59,570 nucleotides of DNA from an uncultured Bacteroidales bacterium (GCA_937892155.1 CALAUG010000024.1:1-59570), one strand, 5' to 3'. Shown: positions 45,601 through 53,646, counted from the stretch's first letter. Notes: generated by a model from the letters alone, not told the origin. Numbers and translations: made by a program.

Positions 45601-48358
45601 TCTTAAAATAGCCAGATGCGTGTAGCATTGACAAGAAATACACCATACCATTATAATATCGCCATTGTCCTGTTGGAACCTGTGCATCCCATAACCGTTG
45701 AACGTATGTTTTTGCCAATGTTTCGTTATTCTTTAATGCAAATACAGCAACTCCATTAGAGCCATGCATTGCTTGATTGTAATAATCAGAACCATTTCTA
45801 CCATCCCAATCAAAATAACCATGTTGGAAATTATCGGATTGGAAGAATTTCAACAAACGTTCCATCATAACTGGCTGATTTGCATCAGCAGCGAACCAAT
45901 TATAGTCCATACCAACGTTCATGGCAGAACGACTCGCATCGTATTTATATTGTCTAGTATCATATCCAGCCCAATCAGGTTTGTATGGAGTTCCATCAAA
46001 CTGAGAATAGTCAGGGAACAAACCAGACGTAGGATTACAAGCATTTTTCAACAATGTGCGGGCTGCCGCTGGAGCCTGAGCCCAGAAATCCTTATTTGTA
46101 TCAGACCAACGAGCCCACAATTCCAAAAATCCAGGCAAATTGTATGATGGATCGGTGAACTGATAAGAAGTTTCACCAAATGTCACAATATGATTGCTAA
46201 AATTAAATATTGGACTGACTTGACCACCTGCACGTCCTGGTTTATTTAGTATTTGATTTGCCAAATATTGTGCTTCTTCTTCGTAATTAATATCTCCATC
46301 ATTTCCCCAACGGTGAGATGCGAACCACAATGCAGTCAAGAAATACATTTCACCATCAGGTGCACAAGAAGCACCTTTGATATTTCCATTTGTTTCACAT
46401 TGCCATGCAAAAAGACCTTCGCGTTGATCACCTTTTTTATATTGCATATATTTTTTTGCCCAACGCCAAATTTTGTCGAACTTCTCCCTGTCACCCATTT
46501 GTACGCAAATCATTAAACCATACGACATACCTTCCGTGCGAACATCCTGGTTTCCAGTGTCGTAGATATACGCCATGTTGTCATTGGTTTCATAATACAC
46601 CGTGTTTTGACCATTTACGGTAAAGAAGTGTTTCCACAAACTTTGCATCTTATCGTCAACTTGAGCTTGAGTTTTTCCTAGATATTTTGTAAACAGATTG
46701 GTGTACTCTCCCGTGAAATAGGCACCCGTCGTTACTTCCTCACCTTCAAGAGCATCACAACTTGGACCGACATAAGCTTTGTCGATAAAATATTTTGATA
46801 TGTCCCCAGTGATATCTACATCATACGAAGGATTCTCTCCAGGATCATCTCCTTGACTGGAAGTGTTCTCGTAACTAAAAGATACTTTGTCTATCGTTAC
46901 ACAACCATCTGCACCACCAATACAAAATGTCAGTTTTGAGTCGGAAGCGACATCAGATGGAGCCACAATAGTTTCCTCAAATGTTTGAGAAGTAGTAGTT
47001 AAGTTATATTCTTTGTAAAAATATGTGTCGTAATCGGCTGCAATTTTTTGCACCATAACATATAGTATACGTGCAGTTGAAGCTTTTGCAGAGAAAGACA
47101 AAGTGTACGTAACATTCCCTTCTAACGCAACATTTTGGAATGCTTGAATATGCCAGTTTTCAGTACCATAAGTTCCATTAGGGCACAATTCTGCAGCATT
47201 TGACCCAGACATTCCGGCAGACGTAGTTGTTGAAAAATTACACTTCGCATCACCACCAACTTGCGTTTGCCAGTAACTTGTTCCATCGTCAAATTCACCA
47301 TTTTCAATAAGCTCAACAGTTTTACTTACAGGAACGTCTTCACCTTCTTCGGTATATTCACTTTTCCTATCTTCCAAAGTATATGTTTTCCCTGGTACAA
47401 CATCAAATTGAGCATACGTTTTCCCACCAGAAGTGATTGTTTTTACAGCAATATCTTTCCCATCCAACGATGCAGCAAAATTTGTCCAGCCCGAAGGCAT
47501 TACACGACGAACAGTAACAGGAAAATCATACGTCACAACTGAACTTGTGATACTTACACTTGCAGACAAAGTATATTGAGTTGCTGATTTTGCTGTCTCT
47601 GTTAAAGAAAGCTTATCACGTTCTTGAGAATAAAGAATTGCATTTCTGAACGTAGTCAGCCATATTTTACTGTCATTGTCATGCACATAACTCACAACCT
47701 GCTCGAACAAAGATGACGAAAGAGGAGAATAACCGTTTGCTTGACCATTGCCATTATCAATTTCGTGAATTAGAAATACTGCCCAGCCATTTTTATTGAT
47801 TGCCGTGGTAAATGCAGTCTGAAAAGAACTTAAAGAATTGTAACTTCCTTGATCTCCACAAATTAAAGAACCTATCTGATAATAATTTGATGGCGTAGGC
47901 CCTTCAACTTGCCCATTACAAATACGTCCACCGATATAATGCTGTTTCAGAACAGATTCGCTCGGTTCGTTGCAGTTTGGATATGTAATTGTATTACAAT
48001 CTTGTCCTGTAATATTTGTGTTAATTATACTTTTAGACTGTTGTATTTCAGAATCCGGCATGGTGTTTCCATGATTCACCGAGTGGCTACCAACTTCGTG
48101 GCCATTATTCACACGTGTTTGGAAAACCGACCAGTTTGACACCCAAGATGTTGGCGGATAAAAACTTGCTTTGTAGCCATATGCATCCAAAGTAGCTGTG
48201 GCTGTAGATTGATTGGCACAACCATCATCAAAAGTAAATGTTGCTGCAGAATTTCTAAATCCAGACCATGTGCCTACTGAATAATCAGTTGGTACAGACT
48301 GAGCATATATCGACATAAAGAAGCAACATGCAACAAAAAAGGATAAAATTTTTTTCAT
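39635..48358 (-). CDS. Giant T9SS-secreted multi-enzyme: NodB deacetylase, GH8, GH26 and PL14-type lyase
   Basis: 2,907 aa from ATG 48358, where the signal MKKILSFFVACCFFMSIYAQ begins; a frame open to 48490 was rejected. Order by approximate residue: NodB/CE4-type deacetylase 25-250 (TFDDG D44/D45, H92/H96); CBM4-like 348-497; GH8 of xylanase/Rex type 510-918 (RTEGMSYG E609, CAPDGE D668); two InlB-like repeats 973-1090; CBM35-like 1097-1218; GH26 1240-1545 (RPLHEASG E1404, TLAECG E1496); InlB and FIVAR; PL14-type lyase 1813-2070 (K1918, S1944, R1946, Y1958, Y1960); then InlB and FIVAR repeats to 2820; T9SS type A sorting domain 2825-2907 ending HTVIVR. Probable role: surface or secreted attack on acetylated xylan, mannan and uronic-acid polymers. 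Chosen start follows a matching -33/-7 promoter. Confidence 0.93.
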   Translation of the reverse strand: MKKILSFFVACCFFMSIYAQSVPTDYSVGTWSGFRNSAATFTFDDGCANQSTATATLDAYGYKASFYPPTSWVSNWSVFQTRVNNGHEVGSHSVNHGNTMPDSEIQQSKSIINTNITGQDCNTITYPNCNEPSESVLKQHYIGGRICNGQVEGPTPSNYYQIGSLICGDQGSYNSLSSFQTAFTTAINKNGWAVFLIHEIDNGNGQANGYSPLSSSLFEQVVSYVHDNDSKIWLTTFRNAILYSQERDKLSLTETAKSATQYTLSASVSITSSVVTYDFPVTVRRVMPSGWTNFAASLDGKDIAVKTITSGGKTYAQFDVVPGKTYTLEDRKSEYTEEGEDVPVSKTVELIENGEFDDGTSYWQTQVGGDAKCNFSTTTSAGMSGSNAAELCPNGTYGTENWHIQAFQNVALEGNVTYTLSFSAKASTARILYVMVQKIAADYDTYFYKEYNLTTTSQTFEETIVAPSDVASDSKLTFCIGGADGCVTIDKVSFSYENTSSQGDDPGENPSYDVDITGDISKYFIDKAYVGPSCDALEGEEVTTGAYFTGEYTNLFTKYLGKTQAQVDDKMQSLWKHFFTVNGQNTVYYETNDNMAYIYDTGNQDVRTEGMSYGLMICVQMGDREKFDKIWRWAKKYMQYKKGDQREGLFAWQCETNGNIKGASCAPDGEMYFLTALWFASHRWGNDGDINYEEEAQYLANQILNKPGRAGGQVSPIFNFSNHIVTFGETSYQFTDPSYNLPGFLELWARWSDTNKDFWAQAPAAARTLLKNACNPTSGLFPDYSQFDGTPYKPDWAGYDTRQYKYDASRSAMNVGMDYNWFAADANQPVMMERLLKFFQSDNFQHGYFDWDGRNGSDYYNQAMHGSNGVAVFALKNNETLAKTYVQRLWDAQVPTGQWRYYNGMVYFLSMLHASGYFKIYKPCPEVIEENLNGPSPVVFNEVEYTKDTTFKTLIDCKIYDVTITIEESATTYTVVFKDYNGDELKSEEVEEGESATAPTKPTRTGYTFKEWDTDFTNVTENLVVTAVYEINTYKVTFVDYDGSTLKEQTVEYGSAATAPTAPTRTGYTFDGWDTDFSNVTEELTVKATYSKIVETGKYEAENAQTTEGAELITNTLASNGKYVKMKGSESLTFAVTVEDAGMYTLDIVFTLAEDYKAQDLYVNGDKVALIGFNRTTSSSTPVFTTLSTAVNLQKGSNTIALQKSWGWVDIDYIELSSYERTKLGYAENLVTPNPQPSAVQVYDFIKENYGKNIISSVMTLDMMDGMSPLTLAQQHDVSYIYSTSGKYPAAVGFDFMQATNYDKSNTWFPLYNDALIDMAKELWESNGIPMFMWHWKDPTKATTSFGTDVSFSLKDAFTDESCTTWNTSSSLYKSMMEDIAVVANHLLDLQCEGVSVVWRPLHEASGAWFWWGASGANAYKQLYKLLFDKLVNEYGLHNLIWVWTSCGNDADWYPGDEYVDIVGRDMYVTNHGSLATEFEALAKLVDGKKIVTLAECGAMPYPEKLEQDAAMWSWFMPWYDEGDTKYLSSGEYNTPASITTTMTDLRTITLDDMTTKWDNRTKLYDTTAAKTLYAKNGFSVTPNAEGDFEYEITLPSEHGCDSVVVLYLHATPATTQYFKVTFVDGLDNSTIEEQTVAEGDDATAPSVPKHEHYTFTEWDADYTNVSTDITVTAVFTEDEKADYSKLDEAISAAESLKTTGCTEESIDALQSALAAAKLIEKDLYADSQSIIDAAATILNDAISGLTKQTFSVVFNDWDGTSLSNQSIEYGQNAVAPSNPSRTGYKFTGWDKEFTNITANLTVTAQYKIISTGEYPIYTGFDEMTVGDPCTRTEWEKEGFKYAWGSDASFPIRSEIVDTQSVSSSYSLQITYPEGGVGPENGGAQALFSIPQREEIYSSYYVKFSENFSWGGTNKEGKLPGICGMGNWNVCDGGKMCDGTNGFSARPIWYGDGQLMLYLYDMDKTGVYGVNYPLKDADGNQIVIQKGEWIHIAERVKVNTVTNGQANYDGEVEFWINGVQALSITGYRFITTDDQINVFYFDTFQGGSGSAYAPSTTCYTWFDDITISDNYDDVKYVAPTVETFTVTFIDWDETVLKEQTVKEGESAVAPTTMSREGYTFDKWDADFSNITANLTVKALYKENEKADYTALNKAIKDAEEVETEKYTEATVAELTIALNDAKNIDKTLEAKDQDIIDNATIALTSAMTGLITKTFTVTFKADDKIISSQTVNYGESATVPSTPSKEGYDFVKWNGSYTNVTNNVTVVAEFVIKVCSVTFKDWDGTVLNEQSVEYNQSAVAPTQPSREGYEFSGWDIEFTNVVSNIVVTAQYTKKGMANYTALNAAIAKAEAVETAAYTESSIAVLTTALANAKAVDPELFAESQSIVDNAATALNNALSALVAKEFTVTFIADGATLSTQIVTYGKTATAPKNPSKIGYTFIEWNGDYSNVTSNLTIEAVFEVKTFTITFVDYDNTVLSKQTIEYGKDADVPESPTRVGYDFTGWVGTYTNVKADATIKANYTQKSMASYSILDNVIAVAKELKEFEYTPTSWSALQQTLATAKAVDRNLYSEQQFIVDAASSALQNAINALVKIDRTQLASTISIANSLYSSATEGYNRGQYIVGSKATLQTAINNAKAVYEKISVTQQELDVTQETLQIAIEQFKASIITADKSDLLLTIAKANQAIAKANGNTGSGSGQYPTMAVMSFQSAIDEAQQTYETETLQAIIDNQVIILNDAIDAFLASVNPITVDTSKLADLIAQATDLLAAAKVGSEPGQYPLLEYMDLFTARQGGNQLINNANSKQKDIDTQVKVIQDAINAFISSQIPLAIDDVNELSVEVYTAAHTIIVRNATDNDITIYDNTGRNIQHTAKNEVFDVMQYSVRMAGVYFVKVGEKSHTVIVR
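39900..42130 (-). repeat. InlB-like (Listeria-Bacteroides) and FIVAR-type protein repeat array
   Basis: Protein-level repeats in the giant enzyme. Five InlB-like units (pattern GYxFxxW then NVTxNLTVxAxY) alternate with FIVAR-like helical units (YTALNxAI, AxALxxA, IVDNAATAL). After them come three longer FIVAR-like units, two bearing GQYP. Four more InlB units and one FIVAR unit lie upstream (about 43.1-45.4 kb). The repeats are diverged in DNA, so they are old duplications. Confidence 0.8.
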
Positions 48359-48378
48359 ATCTGCTGGAATTTGAGGTT

Positions 48379-48408
48379 CAAATATACAAAATTTTCCGTA
48401 ATGGCAAA
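48379..48408 (-). promoter_or_regulatory. Bacteroidetes-type promoter of giant enzyme gene (TTTG-N18-TATATTTG)
   Basis: On the minus strand -33 TTTG at 48408-48405, an 18-bp spacer, -7 TATATTTG at 48386-48379, and ATG 48358 about 20 bp further. This supports the start at 48358. Confidence 0.7.
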
Positions 48409-48574
48409 TTTTTAATGTACTGATATATAAGTGTTTAATTGACACTTCTTGCATTTTGGGGAAGGATAAAATACTGGCTTTCACTACCATTCAACACATA
48501 AGCAGTTCGGTAAGAAAATTTTCAGTAATTGATATGTCTTTATAACGATTCTCTCCTGATTTCTGGCGGGAAAA

Positions 48575-49276
48575 CTAATTAGCAATCTCTTCCAACATTT
48601 TTTCAAATGCCTTATCGACCCCTGTTGAAGCAGGCTCCGCAATAATCGTCAGGTTTGGACGAGGCGAAACATGAGGCATAGGATCGACAAAATAAATAGG
48701 CGTATTTTCTTTTGCGTAACTAATGAGACCGGCAGCGGGATACACATTCATGGATGTACCTATTATAACCAAAAAATCAGCCTCACGGGTTTGCATTATT
48801 GCCGGTTGAATATTTGGAACTGCCTCTTCAAAAAAGACAATTTGTGGGCGCAATTGTGAACCATCACTTGCCTTATCGCCCATTTTTATAGGATTGTATC
48901 CTAAATCAACAAATGTACTTACATCCGATTCATCGCGTGAACTGCAACCTTTGGTCAATTCTCCGTGCAAATGGATGATTTTTGAACTTCCAGCCCGTTC
49001 GTGCAGATTATCCACATTTTGCGTCACAACCGTTATATCGAAAAATTGTTCCATTTCGGCAAGGCAAATATGAGCGCGGTTTGGTTGTTTTGACTCCAAT
49101 TGAGTACGCATAGTATTATAGAAATCCAATATTAATTGTGGATTTTTGAACCACGCACTATGAGTGGCAACATCTTCAACTCTATGATTTTCCCATAAAC
49201 CATCTTCGGAACGGAATGCTTTAATTCCAGATTCCACGCTAATACCCGCGCCTGTGAGCACAACAACCTTTTTCAT
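48575..49276 (-). CDS. SIR2-family NAD-dependent protein deacylase
   Basis: 233 aa, the size of bacterial CobB-type sirtuins. NAD-binding GAGISVESGIKAFR at 7-20, TQNVDNLHERAG, and catalytic His in IIHLHGEL. The segment after the His carries a single Cys (GCSSRDES), so the usual four-Cys zinc site of many sirtuins is missing; family members without it exist. It probably removes acetyl or other acyl groups from lysines. It has its own TACATTTG promoter element. Confidence 0.92.
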   Translation of the reverse strand: MKKVVVLTGAGISVESGIKAFRSEDGLWENHRVEDVATHSAWFKNPQLILDFYNTMRTQLESKQPNRAHICLAEMEQFFDITVVTQNVDNLHERAGSSKIIHLHGELTKGCSSRDESDVSTFVDLGYNPIKMGDKASDGSQLRPQIVFFEEAVPNIQPAIMQTREADFLVIIGTSMNVYPAAGLISYAKENTPIYFVDPMPHVSPRPNLTIIAEPASTGVDKAFEKMLEEIAN

Positions 49277-49291
49277 AATTTTGTATTTTTA

Positions 49292-49299
49292 CAAATGTA
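49292..49299 (-). promoter_or_regulatory. Bacteroidetes -7 element (TACATTTG), sirtuin
   Basis: TAnnTTTG on the minus strand 16 bp before the sirtuin ATG. A TTG 22 bp upstream on that strand may be the -33 box. Confidence 0.45.
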
Positions 49300-49354
49300 C
49301 CACATTTTAGTTCATAATGCACAATAAAAAAAACTCATTCTAAATTTCCATGCT

Positions 49355-49387
49355 GTTGTGTGAATTTCGGTAAAAATTATATCTTTG
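49355..49387 (+). promoter_or_regulatory. Bacteroidetes-type promoter of sdhCAB (GTTG-N21-TATCTTTG)
   Basis: GTTG at 49355-49358, 21-bp spacer, TATCTTTG at 49380-49387, 37 bp before ATG 49424. Confidence 0.65.
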
Positions 49388-49423
49388 TGGCAACTAATTA
49401 TTAAAACTTAAAATTTAAAATTT

Positions 49424-50098
49424 ATGTCAAATCCATGCTTTCTTAGTTCTTCCATCGGAAAGAAATTTCTGATGAGTATTACGGGACTATTTTTCGTTTT
49501 GTTCGTGGCATTCCATGCTACAATGAACGCAGTTCACATTTTCAGTCCGGAAAATTACAATGCAATTTGTAAATTTCTTGGTGCAAACTGGTATGCTTTA
49601 ATTGGTACTGCAATTATTGCATTAGGTTTTGTTATTCACCTTTTGTATGCAACTATTTTGACTATTCAAAATAAAAAAGCTCGTGGTACGGATAAATACA
49701 ACAGCGAAGTTCGTCCTGCATCTGTTGAATGGGCTTCTAAAAACATGTTCTTTCTTGGTATAATCATCGTTTTAGGTTTGATTATCCACTTGTTTATGTT
49801 CTGGTACAGAATGCAGTTCGCAGAAATCACAGGAAACGTTGATGCAATCGCAGGACCTGCTGATGGCTCTGCTTTCATCTTCTATTGGTTCTCTAAACCT
49901 TGGGTTGTTGCAGCCTACACAGTTTGGTTCGTTGCAATATGGTTCCACTTGACTCACGGATTTTGGAGTGCATTCCAAACTCTTGGATGGAATAATAAAA
50001 CTTGGATGAGCCGTTTGAAATGTCTTTCTGACGTTTTAGCAACTATCATCTGCGTAACATTCGAAGCTGTTGTAGTTGCAGCATTTTGTATGGCTTAA
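49424..50098 (+). CDS. sdhC: Succinate dehydrogenase/fumarate reductase cytochrome b subunit
   Basis: 224 aa. Five membrane helices with the His residues expected for two b haems and quinone contact (AFHATMNAVHIF, FVIHLLYATI, LIIHLFMFWYRM, WFHLTHGFWSAFQTLGWNN), as in the Wolinella/Bacteroides di-haem type with a single fused anchor. It anchors the A and B subunits to the inner membrane. In anaerobic Bacteroidetes the enzyme usually runs as fumarate reductase in succinate production. First of three genes. Confidence 0.93.
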   Translation: MSNPCFLSSSIGKKFLMSITGLFFVLFVAFHATMNAVHIFSPENYNAICKFLGANWYALIGTAIIALGFVIHLLYATILTIQNKKARGTDKYNSEVRPASVEWASKNMFFLGIIIVLGLIIHLFMFWYRMQFAEITGNVDAIAGPADGSAFIFYWFSKPWVVAAYTVWFVAIWFHLTHGFWSAFQTLGWNNKTWMSRLKCLSDVLATIICVTFEAVVVAAFCMA

Positions 50099-50126
50099 TT
50101 AGTATTAACTTAGAAAAAATATAGTT

Positions 50127-52064
50127 ATGGCAACTTTAGATAGTAAAATTCCAGAAGGACATTTGTATGAAAAATGGTCTAATTATAAAGCTCATCAAAA
50201 ACTTGTAAACCCAGCTAACAAACGTAAACTTGATGTTATCGTTGTAGGTTCTGGTTTGGCAGGTGCTTCTGCCGCTGCTTCTCTTGGTGAACTTGGTTTC
50301 AATGTAAAATGTTTCTGCTACCAAGATAGTCCACGTCGTGCTCACTCAATCGCTGCACAAGGTGGTATCAACGCTGCAAAAAATTATCAAAATGATGGTG
50401 ATAGCGTTTATCGCTTATTCTACGATACAATTAAAGGTGGTGACTACCGTGCTCGCGAAGCTAACGTATATCGTTTGGCCGAAGTAAGTAACAACATCAT
50501 CGACCAATGTGTTGCTCAAGGTGTTCCTTTTGCTCGTGATTACGGAGGGTTGTTGGCTAACCGTTCGTTCGGTGGCGCCCAGGTTTCTCGTACATTCTAC
50601 GCTAAAGGTCAAACAGGACAACAATTGTTGTTGGGTGCTTACAGCGCATTGAGCCGTCAAATCGGTAAAGGTACAGTTAAAATGTACACACGTACTGAAA
50701 TGATGGATATCGTTGTTGTTGATGGAAAATGTCGTGGTATTGTAACTCGTAACTTGATTACAGGTGAGATAGAAGCTCATTTCGGTCACGCTGTTATTCT
50801 TGCAACTGGTGGTTACGGAAACGTATTCTTCCTTTCTACAAACGCAATGGGTTCTAACGGTTCTGCAGCTTGGAAAGCTTATAAGAAAGGTGCTTATTTC
50901 GCAAATCCTTGCTACGTTCAAATCCACCCAACTTGTATCCCTGTTCACGGAGAATTCCAATCAAAATTGACTTTGATGTCAGAATCATTGAGAAATGATG
51001 GTCGTATTTGGGCTCCTAAAAAAGCTGAAGATGCTGAGGCTATCCGTGCTGGTAAAAAATCAGCAGCTGATATTCCAGAAGAAGACCGCGATTTCTACTT
51101 GGAAAGACGTTATCCTGCATTCGGTAACTTAGTTCCACGTGACGTTGCTTCTCGTGCTGCTAAAGAACGTTGCGACCACGGTTTCGGCGTTGAAAATGGT
51201 GGCGCAGTATTCTTGGATTTCAAATATGCAATTGAACGCTTAGGTAAAGATGTTGTAGAAGCTCGTTATGGTAACTTGTTCCAAATGTATGAAAAGATTA
51301 CTAACGACAATCCATATGAAACTCCTATGAAGATTTATCCAGCTATCCACTACACAATGGGTGGTATTTGGGTTGATTATGAATTGCAAACTACTATTCC
51401 AGGTTTGTTCGCAGCTGGTGAAGCTAACTTCTCAGACCATGGTGCTAACCGTCTTGGTGCATCTGCTTTGATGCAAGGTTTGGCTGATGGATACTTCGTA
51501 ATCCCTTACACAGTTCAAAACTACTTAGCTGACGAACTTCACACTCCAAGAATGGATACAAACTCTGGTGAATTCGCTAAGGTAAAAGCTGATGTTCAAG
51601 CTCACATTGATGAACTTATGAATGTCAAGGGAACAGAATCTGTTGATAGCATTCACAAGAAACTTGGTCATATCATGTGGGAACACGTTGGTATGGGACG
51701 TACTAAAGAAGGTCTTCAAGAAGGTATCAAACAAATTCAAGAACTTCGTGCTGAATTCTGGAAAAATGTTCGTATTCCTGGAAATGCAAACGAATTGAAT
51801 GTTGAACTTGAAAAAGCAAATCGTGTTGCCGACTTCCTTGAATTAGGAGAATTGATTGCACGTGATGCTTTACACCGTGAAGAATCTTGTGGTGGTCACT
51901 TCCGTGAAGAATATCAAACAGAAGAAGGTGAAGCACTTCGTCAAGATGACAAGTTCGCATACGTTGGCGCTTGGGAATACAAAGGCAAAGACGTTGAACC
52001 AGAACTTCACAAAGAAGAGTTGAAATTCGAGTTCGTTGAATTGAAACAAAGAAATTATAAGTAA
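50127..52064 (+). CDS. sdhA: Succinate dehydrogenase/fumarate reductase flavoprotein subunit
   Basis: 645 aa, full length. FAD-binding VVGSGLAGASAAASLGELGF (residues 38-57), covalent-FAD region HSIAAQGGINAAKNY, and active-site segments NRSFGGAQVSRTFYA and YTMGGIWVDYELQTTIPGLF. It interconverts fumarate and succinate. Codon use is strongly biased, like gapA, implying high expression. It is 28 bp after sdhC and 41 bp before sdhB. Confidence 0.97.
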   Translation: MATLDSKIPEGHLYEKWSNYKAHQKLVNPANKRKLDVIVVGSGLAGASAAASLGELGFNVKCFCYQDSPRRAHSIAAQGGINAAKNYQNDGDSVYRLFYDTIKGGDYRAREANVYRLAEVSNNIIDQCVAQGVPFARDYGGLLANRSFGGAQVSRTFYAKGQTGQQLLLGAYSALSRQIGKGTVKMYTRTEMMDIVVVDGKCRGIVTRNLITGEIEAHFGHAVILATGGYGNVFFLSTNAMGSNGSAAWKAYKKGAYFANPCYVQIHPTCIPVHGEFQSKLTLMSESLRNDGRIWAPKKAEDAEAIRAGKKSAADIPEEDRDFYLERRYPAFGNLVPRDVASRAAKERCDHGFGVENGGAVFLDFKYAIERLGKDVVEARYGNLFQMYEKITNDNPYETPMKIYPAIHYTMGGIWVDYELQTTIPGLFAAGEANFSDHGANRLGASALMQGLADGYFVIPYTVQNYLADELHTPRMDTNSGEFAKVKADVQAHIDELMNVKGTESVDSIHKKLGHIMWEHVGMGRTKEGLQEGIKQIQELRAEFWKNVRIPGNANELNVELEKANRVADFLELGELIARDALHREESCGGHFREEYQTEEGEALRQDDKFAYVGAWEYKGKDVEPELHKEELKFEFVELKQRNYK

Positions 52065-52105
52065 TCTATTGTCTAATACCTGAAAAGGATAAAATATATC
52101 GAGTT

Positions 52106-52864
52106 ATGGAAGTACAAAACTTGAATTTGACACTTAAAGTTTGGAGACAAAAAGGTCCAAAAGAACAAGGTCATTTTGAAACATATAGTCTAAAAGAAAT
52201 TTCGCCAAATAGTTCTTTCCTTGAAATGATGGATGTTCTTAATGAACAACTAATCAATGATGGACAAGAACCAGTTGCATTTGATCACGATTGTCGTGAA
52301 GGTATTTGCGGAATGTGTAGTATGTATATCAATGGTGAAGCTCATGGTCCAGACGATCACGTAACAACTTGCCAATTACACATGCGTAAATTTAATGATG
52401 GTGATACTATTACTGTTGAACCTTGGCGTTCTGCAGGTTTCCCTGTAATCAAGGATTTAATGGTTGACCGTAGTGCATTCGACAAAATTATGCAAGCTGG
52501 TGGTTTCGTATCAGTAAATACAGGTGGTGTTCCTGATGGAAATGCTATTCCAATCGCAAAAACTATTGCTGATGAAGCTATGGATGCCGCTACTTGTATT
52601 GGTTGTGGTGCTTGCGTTGCAACTTGTAAGAATGGTTCTGCCATGTTGTTTGTTTCTGCAAAAGTTTCGCAATTGGCACTTCTTCCACAAGGAAAAGTTG
52701 AAGCAGCTCGTCGTGCTAAAGCAATGGTTGCTAAAATGGATGAACTTGGATTTGGTAACTGTACAAACACAGGCGCTTGTGAAGCTGAATGTCCAAAAGG
52801 TGTTTCAATCACCAACATTGCTCGTCTTAACCGCGAGTTCCTATGTGCTAAGTTCGCAGATTAA
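52106..52864 (+). CDS. sdhB: Succinate dehydrogenase/fumarate reductase iron-sulfur subunit
   Basis: 252 aa. The 2Fe-2S ligands are in CREGICGMCSMYINGEAHG. The 4Fe-4S and 3Fe-4S ligands are in CIGCGACVATCKNGSAMLF and CTNTGACEAECPKGVSI. It carries electrons between the flavin and the haems of SdhC. A strong terminator follows, closing the sdhCAB operon. Confidence 0.96.
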   Translation: MEVQNLNLTLKVWRQKGPKEQGHFETYSLKEISPNSSFLEMMDVLNEQLINDGQEPVAFDHDCREGICGMCSMYINGEAHGPDDHVTTCQLHMRKFNDGDTITVEPWRSAGFPVIKDLMVDRSAFDKIMQAGGFVSVNTGGVPDGNAIPIAKTIADEAMDAATCIGCGACVATCKNGSAMLFVSAKVSQLALLPQGKVEAARRAKAMVAKMDELGFGNCTNTGACEAECPKGVSITNIARLNREFLCAKFAD

Positions 52865-52882
52865 TTTTCTGAAAATATGTGT

Positions 52883-52916
52883 AAAAAAGGCTATCCAAAC
52901 GGGTAGCCTTTTTTAT
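52883..52916 (+). terminator. Terminator of sdhCAB
   Basis: AAAAAAGGCTATCC pairs with GGGTAGCCTTTTTT around AAAC, ending in a T run. Confidence 0.9.
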
Positions 52917-52965
52917 TATAGTGTGCGAACTTTTTGAAATATGCAATCAACTCATATATTTTGTG

Positions 52966-52973
52966 TACTTTTG
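52966..52973 (+). promoter_or_regulatory. Bacteroidetes -7 element (TACTTTTG), folE
   Basis: TAnnTTTG 19 bp upstream of ATG 52992. The nearest TTTG is too far to be a standard -33 box. Confidence 0.4.
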
Positions 52974-52991
52974 CGTACAATTTAACACAAA

Positions 52992-53627
52992 ATGGAAATA
53001 TACAACAACGGACTTCTTGACCCATCGGAGGGTTCATATCAAAAAATAGAATCTTTTGATGATACAACAACTAACAAACTGGCAGAACTCTACAAAGAAT
53101 CTTTGTCATTGCTTGGTGAAGACGTAAATCGCGAAGGTTTATTGAAAACGCCTATGCGTGTCGCCAAATCTATGCAATTCCTTACACAAGGCTACAATTG
53201 CGATCCAAAAGAAATTCTACGTTCCGCTATGTTCAAAGAAGAATACCAGCAAATGGTACTGGTAAAAGACATAGAAATTTATTCGCTTTGCGAACACCAT
53301 CTATTACCATTTATTGGCAAAGCACACGTTGCGTATATTCCCAACGGATACATCACTGGATTAAGTAAAATCGCGCGTGTTGTGGAAGTTTATGCACGCC
53401 GTTTGCAAGTTCAGGAACGTTTGACGGTACAAATACGTGACTGTATTCAAGAAACGCTTAATCCTCTCGGCGTAGCAGTTATTATTGAAGCACAACACTT
53501 ATGTATGCAGATGCGTGGCGTACAAAAGCAAAATTCAACAACCACAACATCAGCATTCACTGGAGCATTCAATAAAAAAGAAACCAGAGAAGAATTTGTA
53601 CATCTGGTAGGCACAAAACTGCATTAA
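52992..53627 (+). CDS. folE: GTP cyclohydrolase I
   Basis: 211 aa. It forms 7,8-dihydroneopterin triphosphate from GTP, the first step to folate. The zinc and catalytic residues are visible in YSLCEHHLLPFIGKAHVAYI and IIEAQHLCMQMRGVQK. The N-terminus is slightly longer than in E. coli. It is monocistronic, with convergent neighbours. Confidence 0.96.
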   Translation: MEIYNNGLLDPSEGSYQKIESFDDTTTNKLAELYKESLSLLGEDVNREGLLKTPMRVAKSMQFLTQGYNCDPKEILRSAMFKEEYQQMVLVKDIEIYSLCEHHLLPFIGKAHVAYIPNGYITGLSKIARVVEVYARRLQVQERLTVQIRDCIQETLNPLGVAVIIEAQHLCMQMRGVQKQNSTTTTSAFTGAFNKKETREEFVHLVGTKLH

Positions 53628-53646
53628 TGTTGTCGGCTGCAAGAAA

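Noticed and set aside
48359..48490. Longer N-terminus for the giant enzyme
   Set aside because: The extra 44 codons contain no signal peptide and would include the promoter at 48379-48408. MKKILSFF at 48358 is a normal signal start.
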